Source: Myroides profundi
GTDB lineage: Bacteria; Bacteroidota; Bacteroidia; Flavobacteriales; Flavobacteriaceae
Direction of reading: 5' to 3'
Assembly (NCBI RefSeq): GCF_000833025.1
Contig: NZ_CP010817.1
Location: forward strand, 1,798,001 to 1,862,000
DNA length: 64,000 nt
The translations under genes and the position numbers were made by a program. Shown piece after piece: positions 27,861 through 37,300 of this stretch. A model generated the notes under the pieces. It ran no database searches, had not been told where the DNA came from, and saw only the letters and a program-made list of their open reading frames with translations. Positions within the stretch are counted from its first letter, which is position 1; each line of letters opens with the position of its first letter.

Positions 27861-28075
27861 GATAGTTATCTTTAAGGTTGAACATCTAAACTAAGATCAA
27901 AACAGATGTAACTTGATTTTTGGCAGTTTTAGAGTCTATTTGGCTATGATTTTCCTATTAAAAAACTATAATATTCTCATATTGGGATATCTTACCGATT
28001 ATTTTATAACTTTACAATTGAATCTTTTTAAATCATTGGCTTTATCTTTGAGCCTTCTTAACCCAGCTACTAATT

Positions 28076-28480
28076 ATGGAACATAAAATACATCAAGGAA
28101 GAAATGTAAAGCGTTTTAGAGAAATGCTTGGAATCAAACAAGAAGTTCTTGCTTTTGATTTAGGAGATGATTGGAATCAAAAGAAGATATCTTTACTTGA
28201 ACAGAAAGAAGTCATTGATAATTCATTACTACAGCAAATATCTAAAGTACTTAAGATACCTGTTGAAGCAATTGAGAATTTTGATGAACAACAAGCAATT
28301 AATATTATTTCAAGTACATTCAATGATAATGCTTGTGTTGGTGTAGTTGTCAATAATAATATCAATCCAGTAGATAAAATTATTCAACTTCATGAAGAAA
28401 AGATTGCCTTGTACGAGCGTATGCTTAAAGAGAAAGACGAAATGATGATTCGTTTAGAGAAGTTGATTCAAAGTAAATAG
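28076..28480 (+). CDS. XRE-type regulator with C-terminal coiled coil
   Basis: 134 residues. Residues 8-65 form an XRE helix-turn-helix (GRNVKRFREMLGIKQEVLAFDLGDDWNQKKISLLEQK). The C-terminus (HEEKIALYERMLKEKDEMMIRLEKLI) is a predicted coiled coil. The middle has the odd stretch ACVGVVVNNNINPV. It is a short stand-alone regulator, typical of islands, possibly controlling the element. An intrinsic terminator follows. Confidence 0.8.
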   Translation: MEHKIHQGRNVKRFREMLGIKQEVLAFDLGDDWNQKKISLLEQKEVIDNSLLQQISKVLKIPVEAIENFDEQQAINIISSTFNDNACVGVVVNNNINPVDKIIQLHEEKIALYERMLKEKDEMMIRLEKLIQSK

Positions 28481-28505
28481 ATTAAAATCTAAAAATATAC
28501 TACAC

Positions 28506-28535
28506 AAGCTTAACCTATGGTTAGGCTTTTTTTTG
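28506..28535 (+). terminator. Intrinsic terminator after the XRE regulator
   Basis: AAGCTTAACC / GGTTAGGCTT (one bulge) with a TAT loop, then eight T. Confidence 0.8.
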
Positions 28536-28621
28536 TGACTTATAAAGACAAATAGAACCTCATTAAGCCAATACATAATATAGGAGGTTTTCAGGAATAC
28601 TTTTCTGAAAATTTTTTAATT

Positions 28622-28950
28622 ATGTTATATAAACAAACCGTTATTAATGAGCTTTTGGAATTACTTCAAAGGCTTATGAAAGATGATAAACTAAAAGAGT
28701 TAATCTTAGTTGGTGATACTGCACTTGCATTAAAAATTGGTCATAGACTCTCTGTAGATATAGACTTGTTTTCAACCACAGATTTTGCTCCTAATTCTTT
28801 AGCAGATTACTTACAAAACAATTATGATGCTGAGATTACAAGAATAGCAAACAATACTAATACTGTTCTTGCTTGTATTGAGGTATAAAAGTAGATTTAA
28901 TTGCTCATAAGTATCCTCTTGTCAATTCTATTGAATTTATTGACAACGTT
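28622..28950 (+). pseudogene. AbiEii-type nucleotidyltransferase toxin, truncated and frameshifted
   Basis: The frame opens MLYKQTVINELLELLQRL and shows the AbiEii nucleotidyltransferase core LVGDTALALKIGHRLSVDIDLF. It stops at 28888 after ACIEV. Moving one base restores GIKVDLIAHKYPLVNSIEFIDNVR, which is the expected continuation of an AbiEii protein, so a 1-nt deletion broke it. The alignment then changes into transposase sequence near 28950. About two thirds of the toxin is missing, and no AbiEi antitoxin is seen nearby. Confidence 0.7.
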
Positions 28951-29496
28951 AGAGGGGCAGTAAAAATGCATACATTGCTTGATTTTGATGGAAATCTACC
29001 AGATTATATTAATATTACTAATGGTAAAACAGCTGATAATAAAGGCGCTTATGACATTCCTTTACTTAAAGGTAGTGTTATAGTTGCTGATCGTTTTTAT
29101 AATGATTTTAGCCTTTTAAATGTCTGGGACAGCAAACAAGTATTCTTTGTCATAAGACATAAAGACAACTTGAAATTTGAAAAAATTAAAGAGCTGGAAC
29201 TACCTGAGAATAGACATCAAAATATTTTAAAAGATGAGATAATTACTTTAACTAATGGTAACTCAAAACAACTATATCCTAATAAACTAAGACTAGTAGC
29301 TGTATGGGATCAAGAAAATGAGCAAGTTATAGAGCTTATCACAAATCAATTTACCTGGACTGCTAATACAATTAGTGAGCTTTATAAAAGTAGATGGATG
29401 GTGGATACCTTAGAAGGCACAGGCTCATCGGTCTATACAGGTATGTGGAACTATCTATGTACCATACTTAGGAATTACATTAGTTGTAGAGTTTAA
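28951..29496 (+). pseudogene. IS4-family transposase remnant
   Basis: The sequence from GAVKMHTLLDFDGNLPDYINITNGK to LYKSRW is the middle of an IS4-type DDE transposase; the second catalytic Asp is in VIVADRFYNDF. The N-terminal third is absent. After YKSRW the family Y-(2)-R-(3)-E-(6)-K motif is broken (Asp instead of Glu, then a deletion) and the protein ends after GTGSSVYTGMWNYL. It fuses in frame with the shifted AbiEii remnant. No terminal inverted repeats were found. Confidence 0.7.
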
Positions 29497-29955
29497 GAAC
29501 ATTCAAATCAACATAGACTACCTATTAATCTGTGGAGTGGTAGAGACAAACTGTTTTTTTAGGACTTTTTTACATATGGTTAGTATTTAATAAGCGTACT
29601 TTTCAATATATTATATTTTATAACTATTAAACATTTATACAATATCTACATCTGACACTAAGTAACTTATCTAAAACAAACATAAAAGTCGATATTAATT
29701 TTTTTCACAAAATAAGCATAATACAATTATGAAAACAATTCCTATAATTATAAATAATCTATAAAAATTTCAGTTTATTTTAAATTAACTAAATAAAAAG
29801 CAATTATTTGTTTACAATAATTTAAATCAATTAATCTTTGCTATATTTGAAAAGTAAATATTATAATAAAATTAACAAAAATAAGGTTTGAAATAGAAAT
29901 TAAAGAATAGAATAATTTTATATTTTAAAAACTGATTAATATTTGTTAAGAATGA
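29497..29955. promoter_or_regulatory. 459-bp very AT-rich leader of the peptide operon
   Basis: No gene. A TATATTTG box (29842-29849) fits the -7 consensus and lies ~110 bp before the first start codon. No -33 TTG at 17-23 bp; the nearest is 31 bp away. Confidence 0.35.
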
Positions 29956-32142
29956 ATGATTATGAGAGATAAAACTTACTTACTAATTTTATTTTTTTGT
30001 TTTACAAAAGCGCTTTCTCAAACTAATGAGATGGTTGTGACAGTTTTTGATTCTTTATATAATCCAATAGAAGAAGTTCTTTTTATAGAAATTACTAGTG
30101 AAAAAGAACTAAAGACAGATTATAAAGGAGAAGTTGTTATTAGAGGTGAAGAAAAATCTAGCTACATTTTATTTAAAGAAAATTATATCACTAAGCAATA
30201 TAGTTGGCTAGAATTAAATGAGAATAGAACTGTAATCCTAGAAAATGACAATCAAATTTTGTCAGAATTACTTATATATGTTTCTCCTACAAAAAATGAT
30301 GCTAGTAGTATTAATTATAAAATTAATGAAAAATACTTAGGAGAAAATCCCACAGTATTTAATGTTATAGAAAACATCCCAATGTTTTTTATTAAAGGAG
30401 AAAAAATCAACTATAAGGGAAAAGGAGTTACTATAATTATTAATGGAAAAAAAACTATCGGTAAAATTGAAAATATTGATCCTAAAAATATTGAGTCTAT
30501 CGAGGTAATACCTTATGGACATTCAGCTTACGGTGTTATAGGAGAGCCAGTAGTTAATATTGTAATGAAAGATAATGTATTGGACTACTTTAGGGAGGAT
30601 TTAAACGTTGGATACAATTTAAATAAGGGAAACTATGTTTTTAATGCTAACTCTTTTTTTAAAAAAAATAAGGTAACAGTATCATTACCTATTAGACTAG
30701 GAAAATCTGTTTTTGATAGTCATAGTACAACATATTCAGCAAGTAAGAAAATAAATAATAGCATAGATAAAACTAAGTCGTATGGTTTAACTCTACAACC
30801 AGAGATTAGTATTAAGATTAATGATAAAAACTCTATTAGTTCTTCATTCTTTTTATATACTCCTAAAAATAAAAACGACAGTAAGTATAATACTATCCAA
30901 AATGAATTAGAAGAGAACTACAAGCAAGATATTAATTACCTAAATACTGGCGCATTACTTTCATATAACAATATAGTAAACGACAGTACTTCTTTTGATA
31001 TATCATTTTTATACACTTATAATGAATATAAAAATAAAGGGGATTACCAAGAGAAAAGTTGGGGAAATATTCTATATGACAATGCTCTTAACTTTGATGT
31101 TATTCTTAAAAAGAGAAAAAGGCAATTCTTTAAGCTTCCCATGCGCTATGATATATATTATTCATATTATTACTCGGAACTTAAAAATGTAGAAGGTAAT
31201 AATGTTAATAATGAGCGTCATAAATTTGCTTTTAATACTACATTAAGCTTAATTAAGAATGTTAGTTTTAATACAGATCTTTCATATAATCTTATTAATA
31301 ATAATAAAAATGTCTTATTAAATAGTTCAACGTTAGCATTTAACAAAAATTCCTTTTCAGCTTATCTAAATTATTATAATTCCTATCAATTAATTTCTGC
31401 ATATGACTTAAACAAACAAAATAGTATAGATAGTAACTTAAATACAAATATTGATAATTATAATATTAAAAAAAGTAATATAGATAATTTATCAATCGAG
31501 TTTAATTATTCAATCAAAAATGGAGTAGATGTCTTTATTAGGGGAAAATATAAAATTCATCACAATGCACCAGTTAGTTACTTGTTTAAATCAGATGAAG
31601 ATATGCTATTTAAAACAAATTTAAACTTAGGAAAAAATTTAAGTTATGCTTTTGATATAGGTGGTTTTTTTGAAATCAATGATCGTTTTATAATCCAATC
31701 ACTCTTAACCTTCAATAAATCTCAAGCTCAAATTTTAGATTATAAGTCTAGTAAGAATTTAGTTGGTTATGACTTTTATGCTAAATACAATTTAGACAAA
31801 GGCTTAAGTTTTAAATTCTCTTCTTCATATAATAATTATAACATGTTTAGTGCTTTGGAATCAAATAAAGTAAACTATCCATTTGTAAGCTTAACGATTG
31901 AAAAAGAATTTATTAATAAGAATCTAAAAACTTCTTTAGTAATTAATAATCCATTTATTAAGGCTAAAGAACAATATAATGCTTTTTACTCTGATAGTTT
32001 TGATAATATAAATATAGTTGATACAAGATTTAAATCTAAAGAGATAAAGAACTATTCTTCAATATATGTTAGTTTAAGCTATACTCTAGGAAATAAAAAA
32101 TTAAGAATGAAAAGAGACTTACCAATTAAGGCTAAATATTAA
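29956..32142 (+). CDS. TonB-receptor-like outer membrane beta-barrel protein
   Basis: 728 residues. Signal peptide (about 1-22, ending ALSQ), a carboxypeptidase-regulatory-like beta domain (about 25-100), then a plug-like domain (NVIENIPMFFIKGEKINYKGKG...TIIINGKKTIGKIENIDPKNIESIEVIP...GEPVVNIVMKD, about 133-208) and a barrel with many alternating strands to the C-terminus. This fits the OMP_b-brl_3 family of Bacteroidetes. No TonB box is obvious. First of four closely spaced genes in one direction. It probably moves or binds a small substrate, perhaps the peptide encoded last, but this is inference. ATG 29962 is an equally likely start. Confidence 0.7.
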   Translation: MIMRDKTYLLILFFCFTKALSQTNEMVVTVFDSLYNPIEEVLFIEITSEKELKTDYKGEVVIRGEEKSSYILFKENYITKQYSWLELNENRTVILENDNQILSELLIYVSPTKNDASSINYKINEKYLGENPTVFNVIENIPMFFIKGEKINYKGKGVTIIINGKKTIGKIENIDPKNIESIEVIPYGHSAYGVIGEPVVNIVMKDNVLDYFREDLNVGYNLNKGNYVFNANSFFKKNKVTVSLPIRLGKSVFDSHSTTYSASKKINNSIDKTKSYGLTLQPEISIKINDKNSISSSFFLYTPKNKNDSKYNTIQNELEENYKQDINYLNTGALLSYNNIVNDSTSFDISFLYTYNEYKNKGDYQEKSWGNILYDNALNFDVILKKRKRQFFKLPMRYDIYYSYYYSELKNVEGNNVNNERHKFAFNTTLSLIKNVSFNTDLSYNLINNNKNVLLNSSTLAFNKNSFSAYLNYYNSYQLISAYDLNKQNSIDSNLNTNIDNYNIKKSNIDNLSIEFNYSIKNGVDVFIRGKYKIHHNAPVSYLFKSDEDMLFKTNLNLGKNLSYAFDIGGFFEINDRFIIQSLLTFNKSQAQILDYKSSKNLVGYDFYAKYNLDKGLSFKFSSSYNNYNMFSALESNKVNYPFVSLTIEKEFINKNLKTSLVINNPFIKAKEQYNAFYSDSFDNINIVDTRFKSKEIKNYSSIYVSLSYTLGNKKLRMKRDLPIKAKY

Positions 32143-32147
32143 ATATT

Positions 32148-32552
32148 ATGAAGTATATAAAAAACTTACTGTTGTTATTTTTTATCTTTTTTTTGTCAAT
32201 GTCTGTTATCGAAAAAATAACCAATTATAATTCTTTTATATTAAGTATTGAGAATACTCAACTATTTTTTAGTTGGTTTATAATTCCATTATCTTATTTT
32301 GTTATTGGAATTGAAATAATCACAGTAATAGCATTAGTGCTTAAAGAAAAAATAGGTTTTTTATGTTTGTTTTTAATTTTTTTATGCTTCTCTATTTACA
32401 TTATAATACTAAGCTATTTTAATAAATATACATCATGTGGATGTGGTGGTTTTTTAAATTATTTAGGATATACTAAACATCTTGTATTTAATATTTCTAT
32501 ATGTATTTTATCCCTTCTTGTTTATTTAAAATTATCTACTAATGAAAAATAA
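32148..32552 (+). CDS. MauE/DoxX-like redox-associated membrane protein
   Basis: 134 residues with four TM segments. The loop before the last TM carries CGCGGF (about residues 97-102), a cysteine pattern seen in MauE/DoxX-type membrane proteins linked to disulfide or quinone chemistry. It starts 5 bp after the previous gene and overlaps the next by 11 bp, which implies translational coupling. A plausible job is to form or reduce the disulfide of the small peptide encoded at the end of the operon. Confidence 0.65.
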   Translation: MKYIKNLLLLFFIFFLSMSVIEKITNYNSFILSIENTQLFFSWFIIPLSYFVIGIEIITVIALVLKEKIGFLCLFLIFLCFSIYIIILSYFNKYTSCGCGGFLNYLGYTKHLVFNISICILSLLVYLKLSTNEK

Positions 32553-33555
32553 AAGTTTAATTATATTAATATTATTAATAATAGGATCTGGTTTTCTCTT
32601 TATTATTTATAATAATAAAAAGCAAAGTGATTCTGATGATGATACATTAATAAATAGAAAAACTATTTATACAGAGACTGTTTTATTAGATGTTAATGAA
32701 AACATTTATACAATGCCTAGGTTATCTTTTTCCTATAATGAATCAAAATTTCTAGCCTATCAAGTAAATAATAAATCTGTATCTATTAATGAATATAGTA
32801 CTAATTCATCGAAGTTAATTAACTCGAACATAATAGATATTGATAGTGTACTAACAATATCTAGTTTTAATAGTGATTTTTTATACTATATTAATAATAG
32901 TAGTATGTTTATTAAAATAAATAGAGAAACTTTGAAAAAAGAAAAAATATGTGATTCTGTTTATAATGCTTTTCCAATAAATGAAAAAGAATTTTTTATT
33001 TTCTCGACAGTTAAAAAGAAAGATAAGTTCCACATAGGTGTATTTAAATTAAAAGACAATAAAGAATTAGATACTATTCAAATAAGTCAATCTGACACTA
33101 TTTATAGGAAAGAAAACATTCTTCTTTATGATGGCTATTTTACCCAACATACAGGTGGGTATTTCAGTTACACATATTATAACATACCAGAAATTATTTT
33201 ATTTAATAGAGATTTAACTTATAAAAAGACTTTTATTTTAACTGATAAGAAAGTTACTCCTAATATATATACAAGAAATAATACTTTTATATTATCTCAA
33301 GGTTCTAAATCTTTTACTAAAGGCGTTCATTTAGATCAGAATAAAGAAGAACTTATAGTTTTTTCAAATTATTATAATCAATACGATTATGGATTTTTAT
33401 TAGATTATTATTCTATAGAAAGTGGCCAATATAATAACAGTAAAATTATACAGATAAAAAATAAGATTATTAATAATTCATATATTCAAAAAGTGTATTC
33501 AAATGAGAAGAAAAATGTTAAAATATATTCATTCGGAGATATCCTAAGTATCTAA
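32542..33555 (+). CDS. Membrane-anchored beta-rich protein, possibly a beta-propeller
   Basis: 337 residues: one N-terminal TM anchor (MKNKSLIILILLIIGSGFLF) and a periplasmic part of short repeated strands (FNSDFLYYINNSSMFIKINRETLKKEK, NEKEFFIFSTVKKKDKFHIGVFKL). It resembles the 6-bladed beta-propeller proteins that accompany small secreted peptides in Bacteroidetes, but the match is weak. No cysteine cluster and no catalytic motif. Its ATG lies inside the end of the MauE-like gene. Confidence 0.55.
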   Translation: MKNKSLIILILLIIGSGFLFIIYNNKKQSDSDDDTLINRKTIYTETVLLDVNENIYTMPRLSFSYNESKFLAYQVNNKSVSINEYSTNSSKLINSNIIDIDSVLTISSFNSDFLYYINNSSMFIKINRETLKKEKICDSVYNAFPINEKEFFIFSTVKKKDKFHIGVFKLKDNKELDTIQISQSDTIYRKENILLYDGYFTQHTGGYFSYTYYNIPEIILFNRDLTYKKTFILTDKKVTPNIYTRNNTFILSQGSKSFTKGVHLDQNKEELIVFSNYYNQYDYGFLLDYYSIESGQYNNSKIIQIKNKIINNSYIQKVYSNEKKNVKIYSFGDILSI

Positions 33556-33585
33556 ATATTATTAACCAATTAAATTTTAAACATT

Positions 33586-33786
33586 ATGAAAAAAATCAAA
33601 ATTATTGTTGCACTTCTAGCAATTACAGGCGGTTTTGTTTTAAACCAACAAGCTCGTGCTCAGAAGCTTGGTTATGTATGTGATCAATCATCTGATAGGA
33701 CATGTCAGATAGGAGATATCATTAGTAATGGAGAGGCTGAAAGAGTGTCAATTCCGACAGAGCCTAAATTCCCTGATCCACATTAA
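33586..33786 (+). CDS. Small secreted peptide with two cysteines
   Basis: 66 residues: a clear signal peptide (MKKIKIIVALLAITGGFVLN..., probable cleavage after ARAQ, residue ~26) and a ~40-residue mature part KLGYVCDQSSDRTCQIGD... ending EPKFPDPH. Only two cysteines (C32 and C40), enough for one disulfide. It resembles the DUF6520/NVEALA-type peptides found next to propeller and MauE-like proteins in Bacteroidetes. It is last in the operon and ends 21 bp before a terminator. Function unknown; a signal, toxin or structural peptide are all possible. Confidence 0.7.
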   Translation: MKKIKIIVALLAITGGFVLNQQARAQKLGYVCDQSSDRTCQIGDIISNGEAERVSIPTEPKFPDPH

Positions 33787-33806
33787 AATTAGGGGTTTTT
33801 ATTATT

Positions 33807-33840
33807 AGTGGTCAGAAACTATTCTGACCACTTTTTTTTA
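33807..33840 (+). terminator. Intrinsic terminator of the peptide operon
   Basis: AGTGGTCAGAA / TTCTGACCACT stem with an ACTA loop followed by seven or more T. Confidence 0.9.
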
Positions 33841-33849
33841 ACGTATTTA

Positions 33850-33890
33850 CTTAGTCGAACCTTAAAACGACTTTTTAAGGTTCGACTAAG
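33850..33890. repeat. Inverted repeat with perfect 18-bp arms
   Basis: CTTAGTCGAACCTTAAAA and its exact complement are separated by 5 nt (CGACT). It follows a separate terminator and has no T run of its own in the plus direction. Confidence 0.85.
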
Positions 33891-34027
33891 TAATATTCCT
33901 TTCTTTTACCAATTTTGCGACCTTCGGGAGAAAAACGAGTAGTCTTTGATACTGGAAAATTTCCAATTTGTAAGGACAAAGACACATCTCGATAATTCTT
34001 ACGTAATCTTATTGAGGAAGATGACAT
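33875..34027 (-). CDS. Possible small basic protein (50 aa)
   Basis: A minus-strand frame starting MSSSSIRLRKNYRDVSLSLQ and ending KRKEYYLVEP. Residues TTRFSPEGRKIGKRKEYY read like a folded, charged segment rather than random AT-rich coding. The stop codon lies in the 18-bp inverted repeat. No homologue is recognised; it might also be the tail of a lost larger gene. Confidence 0.35.
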   Translation of the reverse strand: MSSSSIRLRKNYRDVSLSLQIGNFPVSKTTRFSPEGRKIGKRKEYYLVEP

Positions 34028-34326
34028 GTATTGTAAACTTATCTTTTGTTAAGGGTATTACTTTTATTTACTAATCTATGTGTGTTAAAATATATTTAAT
34101 AAATTATTTTTTTAACTAAAAATAAAATTTAGTATAATTGAAAAAATGAATCCTTTGTGTTAAATTTACAAATACAGGTAACTTTCAATAGGCTTGAGGG
34201 AAACTCAAAATTTTTAGCTTCAATTTTTCATCACTTTGAAAAGTACAGAGACGTTATACATAATCTTATCCCAACACCTCGGAAAAAATTGTAAATTTGA
34301 AGAAACGTTTTTACTATTGAAACTAA
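34028..34326. promoter_or_regulatory. 299-bp spacer before the helicase-nuclease gene
   Basis: AT-rich, no gene visible. It should hold the promoter of the large gene, but I find no exact TTG/TAnnTTTG pair. Confidence 0.25.
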
Positions 34327-37300
34327 ATGAATGCAATTAATCAATATATAACCTTTCTAAAAGAATATAAAAAACTACTTGAAAGAGGCGTGAAAGACGT
34401 GTTAAATTCCACTGTTTCGAGTAACTTCATTTGGAACAATGAAATTGACGATTTCATTAATGCGGGTATTTGTGAATCTATATTAACAGACATTTTTACA
34501 TTTAAATTTAAAAAACAGCCTTTAATTTTCTCATTAGAAAAACCTTTAAAACCCAACATAAATATTCCAAAAAAATTTATTGGAATTATTGAGTTTGATG
34601 AAGTCAAGAATAAGTTTGAAAGCATAAATGGAGATGAACAAGAACTTCAGAACTTTCAAAGTTCAATAGAAGGTAAAACTGAAATAGAAAAATTAAAAAA
34701 GTTCAAGAGTAATAAAGAGGTTTATTCAAAGCTATATAGGGCATATAATGACATCAAAAATGATTCAAATTTAGAAATTGTTTTAAGTGTTGGATTCGTT
34801 CAATATTCAAAACTTAACACTAATGGAAACTTATCGAAAACCAATCAACACTTATTTCATTTTCCACTATTTTTAGATATTGATTCAAACAATGTGGTGA
34901 AAATCGTATTTTCAACATTAGAAAATCCTTATGTAGATTTTTTCTTTCTAAATAACACTCCTATAGAGAAAGAAATATTATCAAATATTGTAGATAAGTT
35001 TGAAGAACAAATTATGGAATTAGGCTATGAATATATTTATGAAAATGATTTTAAAGAGTTAATCTCAAAATCTATTCAAAAAATTTCTAGTAATTCCGAG
35101 TTTGAAAATTCTGTATATAGACCAGAAAACGACAATTTTAGAGAAGGTCATTTTAGAATTTCATTTTCTCCAGCTATAAATATCAAACAAAGAAAACCAC
35201 GTTTTTTTGAAAAATTAACCGACTCAATCATTAAGTATAATGGAGAAAATGAAATTGAAGCGAGGTTATTCAATTTATTAGTAAGAAATCCTGATTCATT
35301 AGGAAATAATTCATATACTAAACCAAACTATTTTAAAGATGAACTTTTTGAAACATATAAATATAAGGCCAAAAACTTAAATGGAGAGGACGACTTTTCT
35401 GTTTTTTTTCCTCTTCCATTTAACAAAGAGCAAAAACAGATTTATGAAAATTATTTAAAGAATAGATTAACAGTTGTAACAGGTCCTCCAGGAACAGGAA
35501 AGTCACATACAATTGTAAATATTCTTTGCTCTTTGTTAGCTCAAGGTAAAAGAGTTCTTGTTACAGCTCAAACAGACAAGGCTTTAGAATCATTATTAGA
35601 TAAGATACCAGAAACTTTTGATGATTTAATTTTCACAAAAATTCAATTAGAAACCAATCAAAATAGGTTTTCTTTAGAAAAAAGCATTGGAAAGATTTCA
35701 AAAATTCTTACAGATAATTTTTACCTAAATATTGATTCTAAAATAGATGAATTAGACAGTTTAAAAGGAGAATATATAAAACTTAAATCTGAAATTATCC
35801 AAACTCTTGAAAAAGAATATACACAAATTAAAATCAATGATTCTTTTAACAATTTAAGAGCCTATCAAATAGTTGAAAAATTTGAATCTAAAGATTCGAA
35901 AGAATGGAGTTGGATTCAAGATGAACTCACACATGAAGAATTATCTAATTTTGAAATAATTAGACAAGATATATTGAAGTATAAAGAATTATCTGATATT
36001 GAAATTCGATATAGTAATTCTTTAGATATTGATATTTCAATAGTTTTAGACAAATTGGAGCATTTTGATTTTAAACATTTTCTTTCAATTCAAGAAAATT
36101 ACAATCAGCAATTAATTCATTTAGGATTAACGGAATATTCTAAAGATAAGGTTTTAAAAATACAGTTAGAAAAAATAACAGATATTACGAGTAAATTTTC
36201 AACATCTGATATTGTTCTAAAAAATATTAAAGAATTAGATCAGCTTCAAAAACAAATCAATTTTTATGTTTCAAAAGAGAATCTGACAACAAATAAAGGT
36301 TTCAGTGATCTTATACACAATGGAACACAATATCTTTTAGACATAGAAACCTATTTGTCTTTTGCTGAAAATGGTAAAGCAGGTTTTTTAACAAGACTTG
36401 CAAATTCAAATTTTAAACGAGTTTCATATTTGGAGCAATTTACTATTAATGGTAAAAAATGTAATAATAAAATTGAAATATTTCAATTAAAATCTCTAAT
36501 TGAAAACCTTCTTGTCATCAATAATAATTTCAATGCATTGAAAGAAAGTGGTTATTCATTTTCTTTTGATGATAATTCTAATTTATTTGAAAAATATAAG
36601 GTTTTAAATGATGTTCTAAAGAAAGTAGAAAACAACAAAAATGTTGTTTCTCAAATCCAGTTTGATTCTGATTTCATAAATTTCGCAGAATATAGTCAGA
36701 TTAATTTATTTAATATTGATGAATTATCCAGGAAAGCAATTTTATTAAAAGAGGATTTTGAAAAACTACAAAATCTAAGTAATAACTTGACTGACCAAAA
36801 ACAAATGCTTCAAGATCTTGACAGTATTATAGATCAATCTACGATGAAAGCAATTTTTTCAGAATTTTTACCTGTGAATAAAATTGATAATGTTCAAAAA
36901 TTTGAACACTTAAAAAGCAAATTTCTTGAAGTAGGTAGACAAATTGAAATTGAACAGACTTTTAATAATCTAAAAAAGTCTCTAATTAACTTACTTCCGA
37001 ATACTTTTGCGTCTCTTAATAATGTTCCTAATCATTATATTTTAAGTGAGAACTTTGAATATGCTTCTGCAAATAAGTTTATAAAACAAAATGAATTTAT
37101 TGATTTACAAAAATGTAAGGAAGAATTGTTTTTTATCAATAAAAAAATATTTCAAGCCAAATGCGATATTTTATTTGATTTAGCCAAATCAAATTTTAAG
37201 AATAAGTTTGAGAAAGATGAAATTGATGCATTCATAAATCTTTTAGAAGTGTATAAATACAATCTTTCTCAAAGCACTAGAAAAATTCGAAATCAAACAC

